Shown here: piece by piece, positions 9,180 to 17,713 of the stretch
Numbering within the stretch: the stretch's first letter is position 1
Layout: each line of letters starts with the position of its first letter
Origin: RYN-133 sp963785425
Lineage (GTDB): Bacteria > Actinomycetota > Actinomycetes > Mycobacteriales > Jatrophihabitantaceae
Direction of reading: 5' to 3'
Length of the DNA: 64,000 nt
Assembly (NCBI GenBank): GCA_963785425.1
Contig: CAWAVG010000001.1
Coordinates: 248,001-312,000 of the forward strand
Notes under the pieces: model-generated
The model's database searches: none
What the model was told of the DNA's origin: nothing
The model's input: the letters and a program-made list of their open reading frames with translations, nothing else
Made by a program: the position numbers and the translations under genes

Positions 9180-9931
9180 GTGCCCGACGCGGACAACGGC
9201 GCGCTGATCGTCGTGGCGTGTCCACCCAGATAGAGGCGGGCGACGTCAGGGTTGTCGAGCAGGCTGGCGCCGGAGGCGACGAGGCGCACCACCCCGGTTT
9301 CCAGCACGGCGCCCACGTCTGCCGCGGCAAGTCCCGAGCGGGCGTTCTGTTCGACGAGCAGGACGGTGCGCCCGTGCTCGGCAAGCGATCGAATGCTGGC
9401 GAAGACCTGGCGTCGCGACTTCGGGTCGAGACCGATCGACGGCTCGTCGAGCAGGATCAGCCCGGGGTCGAGCACGAGCGTGCGAGCCAGCTCGACCTGC
9501 TTCTGCTCGCCGCCGGAAAGCGAACCGGCGTGTTCCCTCGCGCGCTGCGCGCAGATCGGGAAGGCCGCCGCCGCCGCGTCGACCCGCTCACGCACGACCT
9601 TCTGGTCCTTCATCGTGTAGCCGCCCATCAGCAGGTTGTCCCAGACCGTCATCGCCGGGAACAGGCTGCGATCCTGCGGCACATGGACGATCCCGAGGGC
9701 AAGGCGTTGCCGCGGCGACAGGCCGGTCACGTCCTTGCCGCGGAAGGTCACAGTGCCTGACCGGGGCCGGAGCAGACCGCTGATGCACTTGAGAACGGTG
9801 GACTTCCCGGCACCGTTGGGGCCGATCAGGCACGTCACGGTGCCCTCGCCCACCTCGAGGTCGACGCCTTTGAGGATGTCGCCCGAGCCGTAACCCGCAA
9901 CGACGTCATGCAACGTGAGCAACGTGGTCAT
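9176..9931 (-). CDS. livF: Branched-chain amino-acid-type ABC transporter ATPase LivF
   Basis: Second ATPase of a HAAT-type importer (251 aa). Walker A is GPNGAGKST, the Q-loop is VPQDRSLFPAM, the signature is LSGGEQKQVELARTL, and Walker B is LILLDEPSIGLDP, with a downstream switch region LLVEQNA typical of LivF. It follows LivG after four bases and its stop overlaps the GTG start of the dehydrogenase, so transport and catabolic enzymes share one message. The true cargo is unknown: this family carries amino acids, amides, urea and aromatic or short-chain acids. Confidence 0.92.
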   Translation of the reverse strand: MTTLLTLHDVVAGYGSGDILKGVDLEVGEGTVTCLIGPNGAGKSTVLKCISGLLRPRSGTVTFRGKDVTGLSPRQRLALGIVHVPQDRSLFPAMTVWDNLLMGGYTMKDQKVVRERVDAAAAAFPICAQRAREHAGSLSGGEQKQVELARTLVLDPGLILLDEPSIGLDPKSRRQVFASIRSLAEHGRTVLLVEQNARSGLAAADVGAVLETGVVRLVASGASLLDNPDVARLYLGGHATTISAPLSASGT

Positions 9932-9935
9932 GTCG

Positions 9936-10667
9936 TCACGCGCCCAGGTACGCGTCGAGGACGATCGGGTTCTGTTGCACCTCGGTCGGCGGGCCCACGA
10001 ATATCTGCTGTCCCTGATCGAGCACGATCACCGGGTCGCAGAGCCGCATGACGAAGTTCATGTCGTGCTCGACGACGAGAAAGGTGATGCCGGCAGAGTG
10101 CAACTGCCGGATGTGCGCCTCCATGGTTTCGATCAGCACCGGGTTCACACCTGCCGTGGGTTCGTCGAGCAGGACCAGCTTCGGTCTGCTCATCAATACC
10201 GAGGCGAACTCCAACAACTTGCGTTGGCCGTAGGAGAGTTCGCTCGCGAACAGGTCGGCGACGTGCGCGAGCCGGAACTCCTCGAGCAGCTCTGCTGCGC
10301 GCCGGCGGTCGTCGCTGCCGACCCTTCGGCCGAACAGTTGGGCGAGGCTGAACCCGCCAGCGACCACCAGGTTCTCCTGAACCGTGAGCTGCGAGAACAC
10401 GCGTGCCTGCTGGAAGGTCCGCGACAACCCGCGCCGGTAGAGCGCAGCCGGCCTGGAGCGAGTGACCTCGCGTCCATCGAAGTGCACCGAGCCGCTGTCG
10501 GCCCGTAAGTAACCGGTGACGATGTTGAACAGGGTGGTCTTGCCCGATCCGTTCGGGCCGATGAGCGCGGTGACCGAGTTCTGCCCAACGGCGAAGGTCG
10601 CGTCGCGCACCGCCTGCAGGGAACCGAAGCGGCGCGACACGTTTCGCACTTCGAGGAGCGGGTTCAC
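9936..10667 (-). CDS. livG: Branched-chain amino-acid-type ABC transporter ATPase LivG
   Basis: First ATPase of the importer (243 aa). Walker A is GPNGSGKTT and the longer LivG-type insertion GLSRTFQQARVFSQLTVQEN follows. The signature is LSYGQRKLLEFASVL, Walker B is LVLLDEPTAGVNP, and the switch His is in FLVVEHDMNFVM. A GTG start overlaps the LivM stop by four bases. It pairs with LivF as a heterodimer beneath the LivHM permease. Confidence 0.92.
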   Translation of the reverse strand: MNPLLEVRNVSRRFGSLQAVRDATFAVGQNSVTALIGPNGSGKTTLFNIVTGYLRADSGSVHFDGREVTRSRPAALYRRGLSRTFQQARVFSQLTVQENLVVAGGFSLAQLFGRRVGSDDRRRAAELLEEFRLAHVADLFASELSYGQRKLLEFASVLMSRPKLVLLDEPTAGVNPVLIETMEAHIRQLHSAGITFLVVEHDMNFVMRLCDPVIVLDQGQQIFVGPPTEVQQNPIVLDAYLGA

Positions 10668-11707
10668 TGCGCCGCCTTTCCGACCAGAGTAGGTGTCGTT
10701 CGTCCCGCGTTCGGCGCGCGAGGGTCGACGGCGTCGCTCGCTTGGCGGCGACGCTTCCGGCGCAGGCGATCCTGGACGGACGGCACGATCCCGCGCGGGA
10801 GCAGGAGCATGACGAGCAGGAACACCAGCGCGTAGGCAATGAGGTAGAGCTGGCTGCCGCCCAGCGAGTACGCGAGATACTGCTGGGCGAGCTCGAGCAG
10901 GAACGCGCCGAGCACCGGTCCCCAGAGCGTCGCCCGGCCGCCGAGAAAGGTCATGAGCACGATCGCGATCGTGACCAGCGGGTCCACCGCGAACTGCGGA
11001 TAGATGAAACCTTCGTAGTAGGCCCAGACACCGCCGACCATCGCAGTTAGCCCGACGCTGACGCAGAAGCTCAGCAGCTTCACGCCCAGCACGTGCACGC
11101 CGATGCCCGCGGCCTTGTCCTCATCGGCCCGTACTGCGGCGAGTGACAGCCCGACCTTGCTGCGCATCGTCGCCCAAGTGAGCGCCATCGCGACTGCAAG
11201 CAGGACCAGCAACACCTGATAGAAGGGCCGCTCGTAAGTCGCGGCCGAAAACGGCGCGACCGGCATCGAGATCCCCTGGGCGCCGTTCGTCAGGCTGTGC
11301 AGATTGAACGCAAGGGTCTGCGCGACGAAGAGCAATGTGATCGTCACGATCGCGAACACGTCCGCCCTTGTCCGCATCGCGATCGCGGCGACAGGCAGCC
11401 CGATCAGCGCGGCGGCGAGACCCACGAGCGGTAGCAACAGGAAGGGCTCGTACCCGCTGGTGATCGAGTGGTGTTGGAACCAGATCGACGTGGCGTACGC
11501 GCCGAACCCGAAGAATGCCGCATGTCCGAGCGACGGATAGCCGGCAAAGCCACCGGTCAGGTTCCACGCGCTTGACATGACCGCGAACATCAGCGTGAAC
11601 ACCAGCATGTTCAGCACCCAGTGCGCGAAGCCGAGCGACGGCAGCGCAACCAGCACACCGAAGAACACAAGCGCCCGAGCCGGTCCGAGGGCGTGGGCGA
11701 GCCTCAC
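10664..11707 (-). CDS. livM: Branched-chain amino-acid-type ABC transporter permease LivM
   Basis: Integral membrane subunit of 347 aa beginning at GTG 11707, which overlaps the LivH stop (GTGA). The open frame continues far upstream, but that part is antiparallel shadow of LivH and LivK. There are about nine hydrophobic helices, the family motif WNLTGGFAGYPSLGHAAFFGFGAY broken here as WNLTGGFAGYPSLGHAAF, and the ATPase-contact loop AVRADEDKAAGIGVHVLGVK. It ends in a basic cytoplasmic tail. It forms the channel with LivH. Confidence 0.92.
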   Translation of the reverse strand: MRLAHALGPARALVFFGVLVALPSLGFAHWVLNMLVFTLMFAVMSSAWNLTGGFAGYPSLGHAAFFGFGAYATSIWFQHHSITSGYEPFLLLPLVGLAAALIGLPVAAIAMRTRADVFAIVTITLLFVAQTLAFNLHSLTNGAQGISMPVAPFSAATYERPFYQVLLVLLAVAMALTWATMRSKVGLSLAAVRADEDKAAGIGVHVLGVKLLSFCVSVGLTAMVGGVWAYYEGFIYPQFAVDPLVTIAIVLMTFLGGRATLWGPVLGAFLLELAQQYLAYSLGGSQLYLIAYALVFLLVMLLLPRGIVPSVQDRLRRKRRRQASDAVDPRAPNAGRTTPTLVGKAAQ

Positions 11708-12582
11708 ATCGCACCTCGCGCGGTGGAACCGAACAGCCCCCGTGGGCGGACGAGGAGCACCGCGAGCAGGATCACGAAGAAGGTCATCTCGGACCACGTG
11801 GGAGAGATCGTCGACGCGACCACCGCGGACGACACCGACACGATCAGCGCGCCGAGCACCGCTCCCCCGATACTGCCGAGACCGCCGAGCAGCACGATCG
11901 ACAGCAACCGCGAGATCAGGTCGTAGTGGCTGCCCGGATTGAACGGGTAGAGCATCGCGTACACCGAACCGGCCGCAGCCGCGGTCGCCGAGCCGACGCC
12001 GAACCCGATCGCCGACACCCACTCCGACTGCACGCCGAGCAGACGGGCCGACTCCGGGTTCTGCACACTCGCCCGTACGGCCCGTCCGAACTTCGTCCGG
12101 TTCAGCAGCACGAACAACAACCCCAACGCCGCCAGCGACAGCAGGAACGCCCACAGCCGCACGAGGGTGATCTGGTAGCCGAACACGGTCCAACTCGAGT
12201 TCGAGTAGCTGGTGTTCACGACACGGTCCGTCGTGTTCCACGTGACGCTCATGATGCCTTCCAGCAACAGCGCCACAGCGAACGTGACCAGCAGGCTGAG
12301 CTCGGAGCGATCTTCGCGCTTGAGCGGTCGGATGAACGCATACTCGACGGACATCCCGACCACGAACAGCGCAACTGTCGTGATCGGGATCGCGAGCAGC
12401 GGGTCGATCCCGAACGAGGTGAACAGCTGGTAGGCGAGGTATGCGCCCAGAATGACCATCGCGCCTTGCGCGAGATTCACCACCTTCATGATTCCGAAGA
12501 TCAGCGTCTGACCCGATGCCATCAACGCGTACACGCCGGCGGTGAGGATCCCGAGTATCAGGCCTTGGATCAGTGCGTGCAT
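11704..12582 (-). CDS. livH: Branched-chain amino-acid-type ABC transporter permease LivH
   Basis: Integral membrane permease (292 aa) opening MHALIQGLILGILTAGVYAL, the characteristic LivH first helix, with the conserved NLAQGAMVILGAYLAY segment and the coupling-loop region SVQNPESARLLGVQSEWV. It starts nine bases after LivK and overlaps LivM. Length and helix number are normal. Confidence 0.93.
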   Translation of the reverse strand: MHALIQGLILGILTAGVYALMASGQTLIFGIMKVVNLAQGAMVILGAYLAYQLFTSFGIDPLLAIPITTVALFVVGMSVEYAFIRPLKREDRSELSLLVTFAVALLLEGIMSVTWNTTDRVVNTSYSNSSWTVFGYQITLVRLWAFLLSLAALGLLFVLLNRTKFGRAVRASVQNPESARLLGVQSEWVSAIGFGVGSATAAAAGSVYAMLYPFNPGSHYDLISRLLSIVLLGGLGSIGGAVLGALIVSVSSAVVASTISPTWSEMTFFVILLAVLLVRPRGLFGSTARGAM

Positions 12583-12591
12583 CCGGCCGGC

Positions 12592-13869
12592 TCACCCACC
12601 CCAGTTGGGCTTGACTACCTCGGGCTGGGCCTGCGCGACGGCCGGCGGGTACACCGGAATCAGCTTGTCCTTCTGCCACTGAACCAGGTTGAACTCGCCG
12701 GTCGGTGCTCCGTTGGCCGACCAGGCGAGGTTGCCGAGCAACGTCGGCCACGAACCCGAGTGCAGCGCGCTGATGATGGTGGCGTTGTCGATCTTGCCGG
12801 TCTTCTTCGCCACCGCTTCCAGCAGCTGGCCGCACGCGAACGCCTCGGCACTGCTGTCGTCGACCTGCTGTGCTGTACCTCCGAACTTCTTGATGTACGC
12901 CGCGGTGAAGGCGGCACTTCCGGCGGCCGTCGAGCCGGGGAACCAGTCCGCGGACGACATGATGCCCTCGGTGTTGGCGCGCCCCACCTTGTCGGGGAAC
13001 TCGAGCGGTGAGTTGGCGCCGTTCGACTGGAACATCATCTTCGGGTTGTACTTCAGCTGTACGAGTGACTTGACCTGCGCATACGCGTCCTCGTTCTGCG
13101 TCCCGCCGACGATGACGTCCGGCTTCTTGGCCACAAGCGCGGCCATCACCGGCGAGAGATCCTGCGTCTCTGACGGGTAAACCTGCTTGTAGACCGTCTT
13201 GATACCGGCCGCCTCGAACTTGGCGCGGATGTTCTCAGCGATCGGGGCGGAGAACGGGTCGTCGAGTTCGGCGTACGCCGCCGTCTTCGGCCGCTGCGAG
13301 GCCGGCAGGCCCAGCACGTACTTCGCGAACACATCGCCCGCCTGCGTCGTCGGCGCGGGTTGCACGAAGAAGAAGTTGTGCAGGTTCTGCGCGAACACGT
13401 CCGGGCCGCCTCCAGCGGGAGCCAGGAACGCGTAGCTGTATCTGCTCGCCACGCGCGACGCGGGGATCGTCAGCAGCGTGGAGAAGGGGCCGAGCGTCAG
13501 ATCGACGTGGTCCTTGTTGATCAGGTTCTGGTAGTTGGTGACCACCTGGGTGGGACTTGACGCATCGTCGACGATCTTGATCTGGACCTTGCGTCCGAGA
13601 ATGCCGCCCTTGGCGTTCACCGTGTCCGCCCACAGCTGGTAACCGCGTTCCACGGCTTTGCCCGAGTCGGAGAAGTCGCCGGTCAGCGATACCGAGGCCC
13701 CGATCACCAGCGGTGCGGTGTTCGCCGGCGCACCCGAGCCACCGCCCCCCGGCGCACTCGACCCTGTCGTCGTGCCCGCCTTCGAGGCGCATCCGGCGAG
13801 GAGCGCCGCGGAAGCGAGCACGACAAGAGCCCGCCTCGTCGACCGCCGCAAACGATTGTGGAAAATCAT
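12592..13869 (-). CDS. Branched-chain amino-acid-type substrate-binding lipoprotein LivK-like
   Basis: First gene of the operon; 425 aa from ATG 13869, preceded by a GGGGGAG Shine-Dalgarno. The frame extends 33 codons further but that part is not signal-like. A basic n-region and hydrophobic core end in lipobox LAGC with Cys27, followed by a Gly/Ser linker. The mature domain (PLVIGASVSLTGDFSDSG, then a type-I periplasmic fold) is the Peripla_BP_6 family that binds amino acids, amides or short carboxylates. Residues near the end (PAVAQAQPEVVKPNWGG) match family C-termini. Predicted LacI operators lie upstream and one overlaps the first codons. Confidence 0.92.
   Translation of the reverse strand: MIFHNRLRRSTRRALVVLASAALLAGCASKAGTTTGSSAPGGGGSGAPANTAPLVIGASVSLTGDFSDSGKAVERGYQLWADTVNAKGGILGRKVQIKIVDDASSPTQVVTNYQNLINKDHVDLTLGPFSTLLTIPASRVASRYSYAFLAPAGGGPDVFAQNLHNFFFVQPAPTTQAGDVFAKYVLGLPASQRPKTAAYAELDDPFSAPIAENIRAKFEAAGIKTVYKQVYPSETQDLSPVMAALVAKKPDVIVGGTQNEDAYAQVKSLVQLKYNPKMMFQSNGANSPLEFPDKVGRANTEGIMSSADWFPGSTAAGSAAFTAAYIKKFGGTAQQVDDSSAEAFACGQLLEAVAKKTGKIDNATIISALHSGSWPTLLGNLAWSANGAPTGEFNLVQWQKDKLIPVYPPAVAQAQPEVVKPNWGG
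13848..13859. promoter_or_regulatory. Possible LacI operator copy O3, inside livK
   Basis: GCAAACGATTGT differs by two bases from the perfect palindrome near the lacI gene and covers codons 4-8 of the binding protein. LacI-family roadblock sites often lie inside the first codons. Confidence 0.4.
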
Positions 13870-13939
13870 CGTCAACTCCCCCTCGATACGGAATGGTTGG
13901 CAGTCGCCTAGGTCGGACGGATCGCTCGCGCCACGGGCC

Positions 13940-13951
13940 ACAAACGATTGC
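13940..13951. promoter_or_regulatory. Possible LacI operator copy O2
   Basis: ACAAACGATTGC, followed by the same GTCA flank as the palindrome 86 bases away. It sits 71 bases upstream of the livK start, within the divergent promoter region. Confidence 0.5.
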
Positions 13952-14025
13952 GTCAACCTGACACGCAAGGAAGCCGGCTGTCAAGGGCGAAGCCCGACAC
14001 CACTCAGGTGCACGCCCCGTTGCCA

Positions 14026-14037
14026 GCAATCGATTGC
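14026..14037. promoter_or_regulatory. LacI-family operator O1 (perfect palindrome)
   Basis: GCAATCGATTGC is a perfect 12-bp palindrome with a central CG, the layout recognised by LacI/PurR-family dimers that intercalate at a central CpG. It lies 45 bases before the regulator's ATG and 157 bases before livK. It likely serves autoregulation and, with O2/O3, control of the catabolic operon. Confidence 0.6.
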
Positions 14038-14081
14038 GTCACAGTGCCCGTAATGAGCACCGACCGGATAGTGTCTGGAAC

Positions 14082-15119
14082 ATGGATAGGGTGCGGCTCA
14101 GCGACGTCGCGAAGCGGGCAGGCGTTCACACCGCCACGGCCTCGCGGGCGCTCAACCCCGCGGCCCGACACGAGGTCAACGCCGACACCGTGCGGCGAGT
14201 TGAGCAGGCCGCGCGCAAACTCGGTTACGTACCGAACACGCTCGCCCGCGGACTGCGCACGTCCCGCTCGTACGTCGTTGCGTTGGTCGTCCCGGACATC
14301 ACCAACGCCCTGTTCCCGCCGATCGTCCGCGGCGCCGAGAGGGTGCTGAGCCGGGCCGGTTACACGTTGGTCCTCACCGATACGAACAACGATCCCGAAA
14401 CCGAGCGCGCGCAGATTGCGACCATGCGCGCCCGCGGGGTGGACGGTTTCATCATCGCCACTGCGCGGTGGTCCGACCCGGCTGTACGCGAGCTCGCCGC
14501 GTCCGGCACTCCGACGGTCCTGGTGAACCGTCGTGATGCCGACAGCGGCTTGCCCTACATCGGCGCTGACGATCGTCATGGAATGCAACTGTGTGTCGAG
14601 CACCTGACCGCGCTCGGCCACCGCGCGATCCTGCACCTCGCCGGACCGAACAACACATCGACCGGACGGGAACGCACCGCAGCATTCCGCTCCGCGCTGC
14701 GTGTTCAGGGGCGCAGCTCGGTGCGGTCCGTCGTCGAGTGCTCCGCCTACACGGAGGAGGCCGGTGCAGCCGCCACGCACGAGCTCATCGCGCGGGGGGT
14801 GCCCTTCACAGCACTTGTGGCGGCCAATGACCTCATCGCCATGGGCGTTGTCGAGGCCCTCGGCCAGCATGGTGTGAGCTGTCCGGACGACGTGTCGGTG
14901 ACCGGCTACAACAACCTGAGTTTCGTCAGTCGAGTGAACCCGCCGCTCACCACCGTCGACGTACCCCTGAATCTCATGGGCGAACTCGCCGCCGACGCGC
15001 TGTTGCGCTGGATGTCCGATCCGACCGGCCACACTGCGGTGCAGACCCTACTTCCTGTCGATTTCGTCGAGCGTGCGACGACCGCAACGGTAGCCCTTGC
15101 AGCCCGCAGCGCCGGCTGA
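14082..15119 (+). CDS. LacI-family transcriptional regulator
   Basis: A 345-aa repressor. The ATG at 14082 places the helix-turn-helix at residues 4-25 (VRLSDVAKRAGVHTATASRA), exactly where LacI proteins have it; 16 upstream in-frame codons are ignored. The hinge helix lies in NTLARGLRTSRS, followed by a periplasmic-binding-like effector domain (YVVALVVPDITNALFPPIV, ending in TTVDVPLNLMGELAADALL). It is divergent from the long transport/catabolic operon with a perfect operator-like palindrome between. It most likely represses the operon until the imported compound or a metabolite binds. Confidence 0.93.
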   Translation: MDRVRLSDVAKRAGVHTATASRALNPAARHEVNADTVRRVEQAARKLGYVPNTLARGLRTSRSYVVALVVPDITNALFPPIVRGAERVLSRAGYTLVLTDTNNDPETERAQIATMRARGVDGFIIATARWSDPAVRELAASGTPTVLVNRRDADSGLPYIGADDRHGMQLCVEHLTALGHRAILHLAGPNNTSTGRERTAAFRSALRVQGRSSVRSVVECSAYTEEAGAAATHELIARGVPFTALVAANDLIAMGVVEALGQHGVSCPDDVSVTGYNNLSFVSRVNPPLTTVDVPLNLMGELAADALLRWMSDPTGHTAVQTLLPVDFVERATTATVALAARSAG

Positions 15120-15135
15120 GACCGCGTCATCACCG

Positions 15136-15149
15136 CTGCGACGTCGCAG
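15136..15149. terminator. Palindrome after the LacI gene
   Basis: CTGCGACGTCGCAG is a perfect 14-bp palindrome 17 bases after the regulator's stop, in the gap between converging genes. It could form a tight hairpin, but there is no U tract. Confidence 0.35.
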
Positions 15150-15297
15150 TTCCGCATCACTGCCGTCCGCAGGGGCCCCGGAAGGCCGGCTTCCAGGAAC
15201 CAGCAACCTAGTTTGCACCTAGGATCACTCGCGATGAGCGACATACGCGGCCTGCCCAGCCGCCCACTGACCTGACGGACATGCGAACAGCGCGATG

Positions 15298-15813
15298 TCA
15301 GGAAACCCGCGTCGTGACGCTGCCGTCGACAACTGTGTCGTGTCGGCTTCGACGAGACATGACGAGGGCGATGACAAGGTGTGCGAGCGCAGCCGCGAGC
15401 GCGCCGAGCAGCAGACCAGCTACGACGTCTTGTAGGTGATGGACGTGCGCGGCAACCCGTGCCCACGCGATTCCTACGGCAGCCGTGACGAAGCCTAGGC
15501 CGAGCAGCCGGTGACGAATGCACACCAGGATCGCGAGCAAGCCGGCTGCGAGGCTGTGATCGGAAGGGAACCCATCGTCTCGGCTGTGCCCGAACAGCGG
15601 CTTGATGTGCGGGTTCTGCACGAACGGTCTCGGGTCGTGATGCACCGACTTGGCCAAGTAGAGAAAGATCAGCGCGAGCACCAGGCCGATGACTGACTCC
15701 GCGCCGAGTTCGATCTTGCCGCGGCGGCCTTCGACGAAGAGCCAGACCGCAGCGAACCCAGCTGCCATGGCCCATAGCAAGTACTGAGCCACCCAGACGA
15801 TCACCGTATGCAT
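15298..15813 (-). CDS. PAP2-superfamily membrane phosphatase
   Basis: A 171-aa membrane protein with the three-part PAP2 active site: K55-x6-R62-P63, P83-S84-D85-H86, and R119-x5-H125-x3-D129 (Ala instead of Ser before the Arg). Hydrophobic segments alternate as in undecaprenyl-diphosphatase BcrC-type enzymes. The likely role is dephosphorylation of undecaprenyl diphosphate or a phospholipid at the outer face of the membrane. It stands alone, converging with the LacI gene. Bacitracin-type resistance is possible but not shown. Confidence 0.88.
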   Translation of the reverse strand: MHTVIVWVAQYLLWAMAAGFAAVWLFVEGRRGKIELGAESVIGLVLALIFLYLAKSVHHDPRPFVQNPHIKPLFGHSRDDGFPSDHSLAAGLLAILVCIRHRLLGLGFVTAAVGIAWARVAAHVHHLQDVVAGLLLGALAAALAHLVIALVMSRRSRHDTVVDGSVTTRVS

Positions 15814-16311
15814 GAATTCATCAAACGTACATGCACCGGGAATCCGTGACCTGCTCTCAGCGATTCGCTACGTCCGCCCCGGCCAGCAGGTCCCGTCGCG
15901 GCTACTCATACCCATACCTCGGCCGCTACCGAGAGGCGGCGCGCGGCTCGTTGAGGCGGACGTCGTCGTCCTGGTGACGCGGCCGACAACAACGGGAACG
16001 GCTGGCAAAGAACGAGTAGGCCGTCGCTGGCGGCACCTCACTGCGCGGTGGCGCCCCCGGATGCGCTCCCCTCCCACTGAAGGAGGTGTCGACAGACCTT
16101 CTGAACATTTCGGGCCGTCGACCATCGACGCGCCACTGGGCCTATCCGTATATCACCACGCGCCGCCCATCGGCCCCGAGTGCACCAGGCCGCTCACTTG
16201 AGACAGTTACTCGACATAACCGAGAAGCTTGTCCGCCTGATGGAGCGGGCGCTGGTGACGCCTGACGTCCCGTCCGGCGTCGGCCATCCGTTGGCCAAGC
16301 CGGCTGATAAG
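15814..16311. other. Stretch without recognisable gene
   Basis: No frame gives a recognisable protein, and I see no RNA gene or repeat. It separates the PAP2 gene from the decayed EamA transporter. Confidence 0.4.
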
Positions 16312-17101
16312 TCATCGTCGGGGCCGAGTGGCCAGTCCAGCACCCGATAACGACAAAAGGAACCCACCCACCGCTTCGGGTGCGAGGGGTTGATGAAGGG
16401 TCGGGACGGCCATGACCGCTACAACGGGCGGGACGATTGAGAGCAGCACCATCGACGCTGCCACTGATTGGCCCCTTTCGCAGCAGGAAGAACAATAGTG
16501 AAAAGGCCCCTACCGAGTTCACCATTGCTAACCAGACCACCCAGCCCCAGGCGTCGAGCGTCGGCGGTAAAACCAGCCCACCGTCGCAGGCGGCTAACGG
16601 AAGTACAACCAGGGCCGCACTGAGCAACTGGATTGTGCCGCCGGTGCGGATGTCAATGGTGTGTCCAAATTTCCGCTGGGTAGAGCGTTCCAACAGTAAG
16701 ACCGACGCAGCCCATGGCCGTGAAGCCCAGTCCCGCATCACTCGCGCGCCCGTGCGCTGTCGCGCTGCACGCGACAAGGACCCCGACGAACGCCACGACC
16801 ACACCCGTCAGCTGCCGTCGCGTCAGGTGCTCGCCGAGTATGGGCCTCGCGATCGCTACACCAAGAAGTGGGCTGAGCCCGATGATGAGTCCAGACAAGC
16901 CGGCCGGGACGCCAGCACGAAATCCGAGATAGACGCCGGTGAACTGCGCCGCCTGTAACAGGACTCCCGCGACGGCGGCATGCGCCCACTGCCCGAAAGA
17001 CTTGGGCCATGGTGCGCGGGCAAGGACAGCAAGCAGGCCGAAGACGACACCGGCGAAGCAAATCGGTAGAAGAGCAGCGTCAGCGGCGCTGGGGCGTGCA
17101 C
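16312..17101 (-). pseudogene. EamA/DMT-family exporter, frame-disrupted
   Basis: Ten-helix drug/metabolite transporter homology is split over at least three frames. N-terminal LTLLFYRFA lies near 17090. The middle MSGLIIGLSPLLGVAIARPI with GEHLTRRQLTGVVVAFVGVL lies around 16650-16900. Next come TIQLLSAALVVLPLAACDG and WLAMVNSVGAFSLLFFLLRK. The last repeat, ASMVLLSIVPPVVAVMAVPT, uses yet another frame and ends with TGA at 16312. The intact product would export a small metabolite. No promoter was recognised. Confidence 0.8.
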
Positions 17102-17266
17102 ACCCAGATTACCGGCGATGGTCCCTGTCGCCCAAGGATCACGAAGGGGACGGCGGGTAGCGGCGCGGTGATCCGCCCGCTGACGAGGGTCGCGCTCTTG
17201 CCCGAAGCGAGTTCTCTGGGCCTCAGGGCCGACGGTGCCTCCCCGACGACTCAGCGCCTACTGTCG

Positions 17267-17288
17267 CCGAGCCGTTCGAACGGCTCGG
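17267..17288. terminator. 22-bp perfect palindrome, probable terminator of the tautomerase transcript
   Basis: A perfect inverted repeat with 11-bp arms centred on TTCGAA lies 21 bases past the leftward tautomerase stop (17309). It would fold into a strong GC-rich hairpin. An operator role cannot be excluded. Confidence 0.6.
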
Positions 17289-17308
17289 GGCGGCGCTGCT
17301 CTCAAGTT

Positions 17309-17713
17309 TCATCCCCTAGTTGCGAGGTCATCCGAACAAGCGTCGAGCAGTTGAGCTGCCCCATTGCCAACCGACCAGTCTGCACGCGTGTTCTCGGTCA
17401 ACACTATGAAGACGTCGTCGGAGCGCACCGAGGCAGCGGCGAGGTTCGTGACAATTTGCTGGTAGAGCTCCCGCTTTTGCAGTTCGGACCGTCCCGAGAC
17501 GAGAGTTACTCGGACGTAAACGATGTCACGTCGCTCCGCCATGTATTCCGCATCGAAAACCAGCTCGTCTTCGACGTGTCTGTTCACGATTTGGAACCGA
17601 TCGCCATCAGGGATGCCGATTGCCTTCACCAGGGCTCGATGGACACCGTCGGAAATCTGCTGCGCGTTTCGCCCATGAGTGGCAGCGTTCAGGTCAATGG
17701 TTACGAGAGGCAC
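17309..17713 (-). CDS. Tautomerase-family protein (probable separate start)
   Basis: From GTG 17713 the product is 134 aa beginning (fMet)-PLVTIDLNAATHG. After methionine removal Pro1 is the catalytic general base of the 4-oxalocrotonate tautomerase superfamily. GAAAGGA lies six bases before the GTG, a good ribosome site. The domain then shows RFQIVNRHVEDELVFDAEYM and the C-terminal DDVFIVLTENTRADWSVGNG typical of the larger tautomerase family often found beside DUF4865 genes; a DUF4865 gene lies 6 kb away. This start is preferred to the fusion on catalytic grounds. Confidence 0.62.
   Translation of the reverse strand: MPLVTIDLNAATHGRNAQQISDGVHRALVKAIGIPDGDRFQIVNRHVEDELVFDAEYMAERRDIVYVRVTLVSGRSELQKRELYQQIVTNLAAASVRSDDVFIVLTENTRADWSVGNGAAQLLDACSDDLATRG

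Noticed and set aside
11708..12835. 376-codon upstream extension of the LivM frame
   Set aside because: It is antiparallel or out-of-phase shadow over LivH and LivK. The GTG at 11707 overlapping the LivH stop gives the right LivM length.
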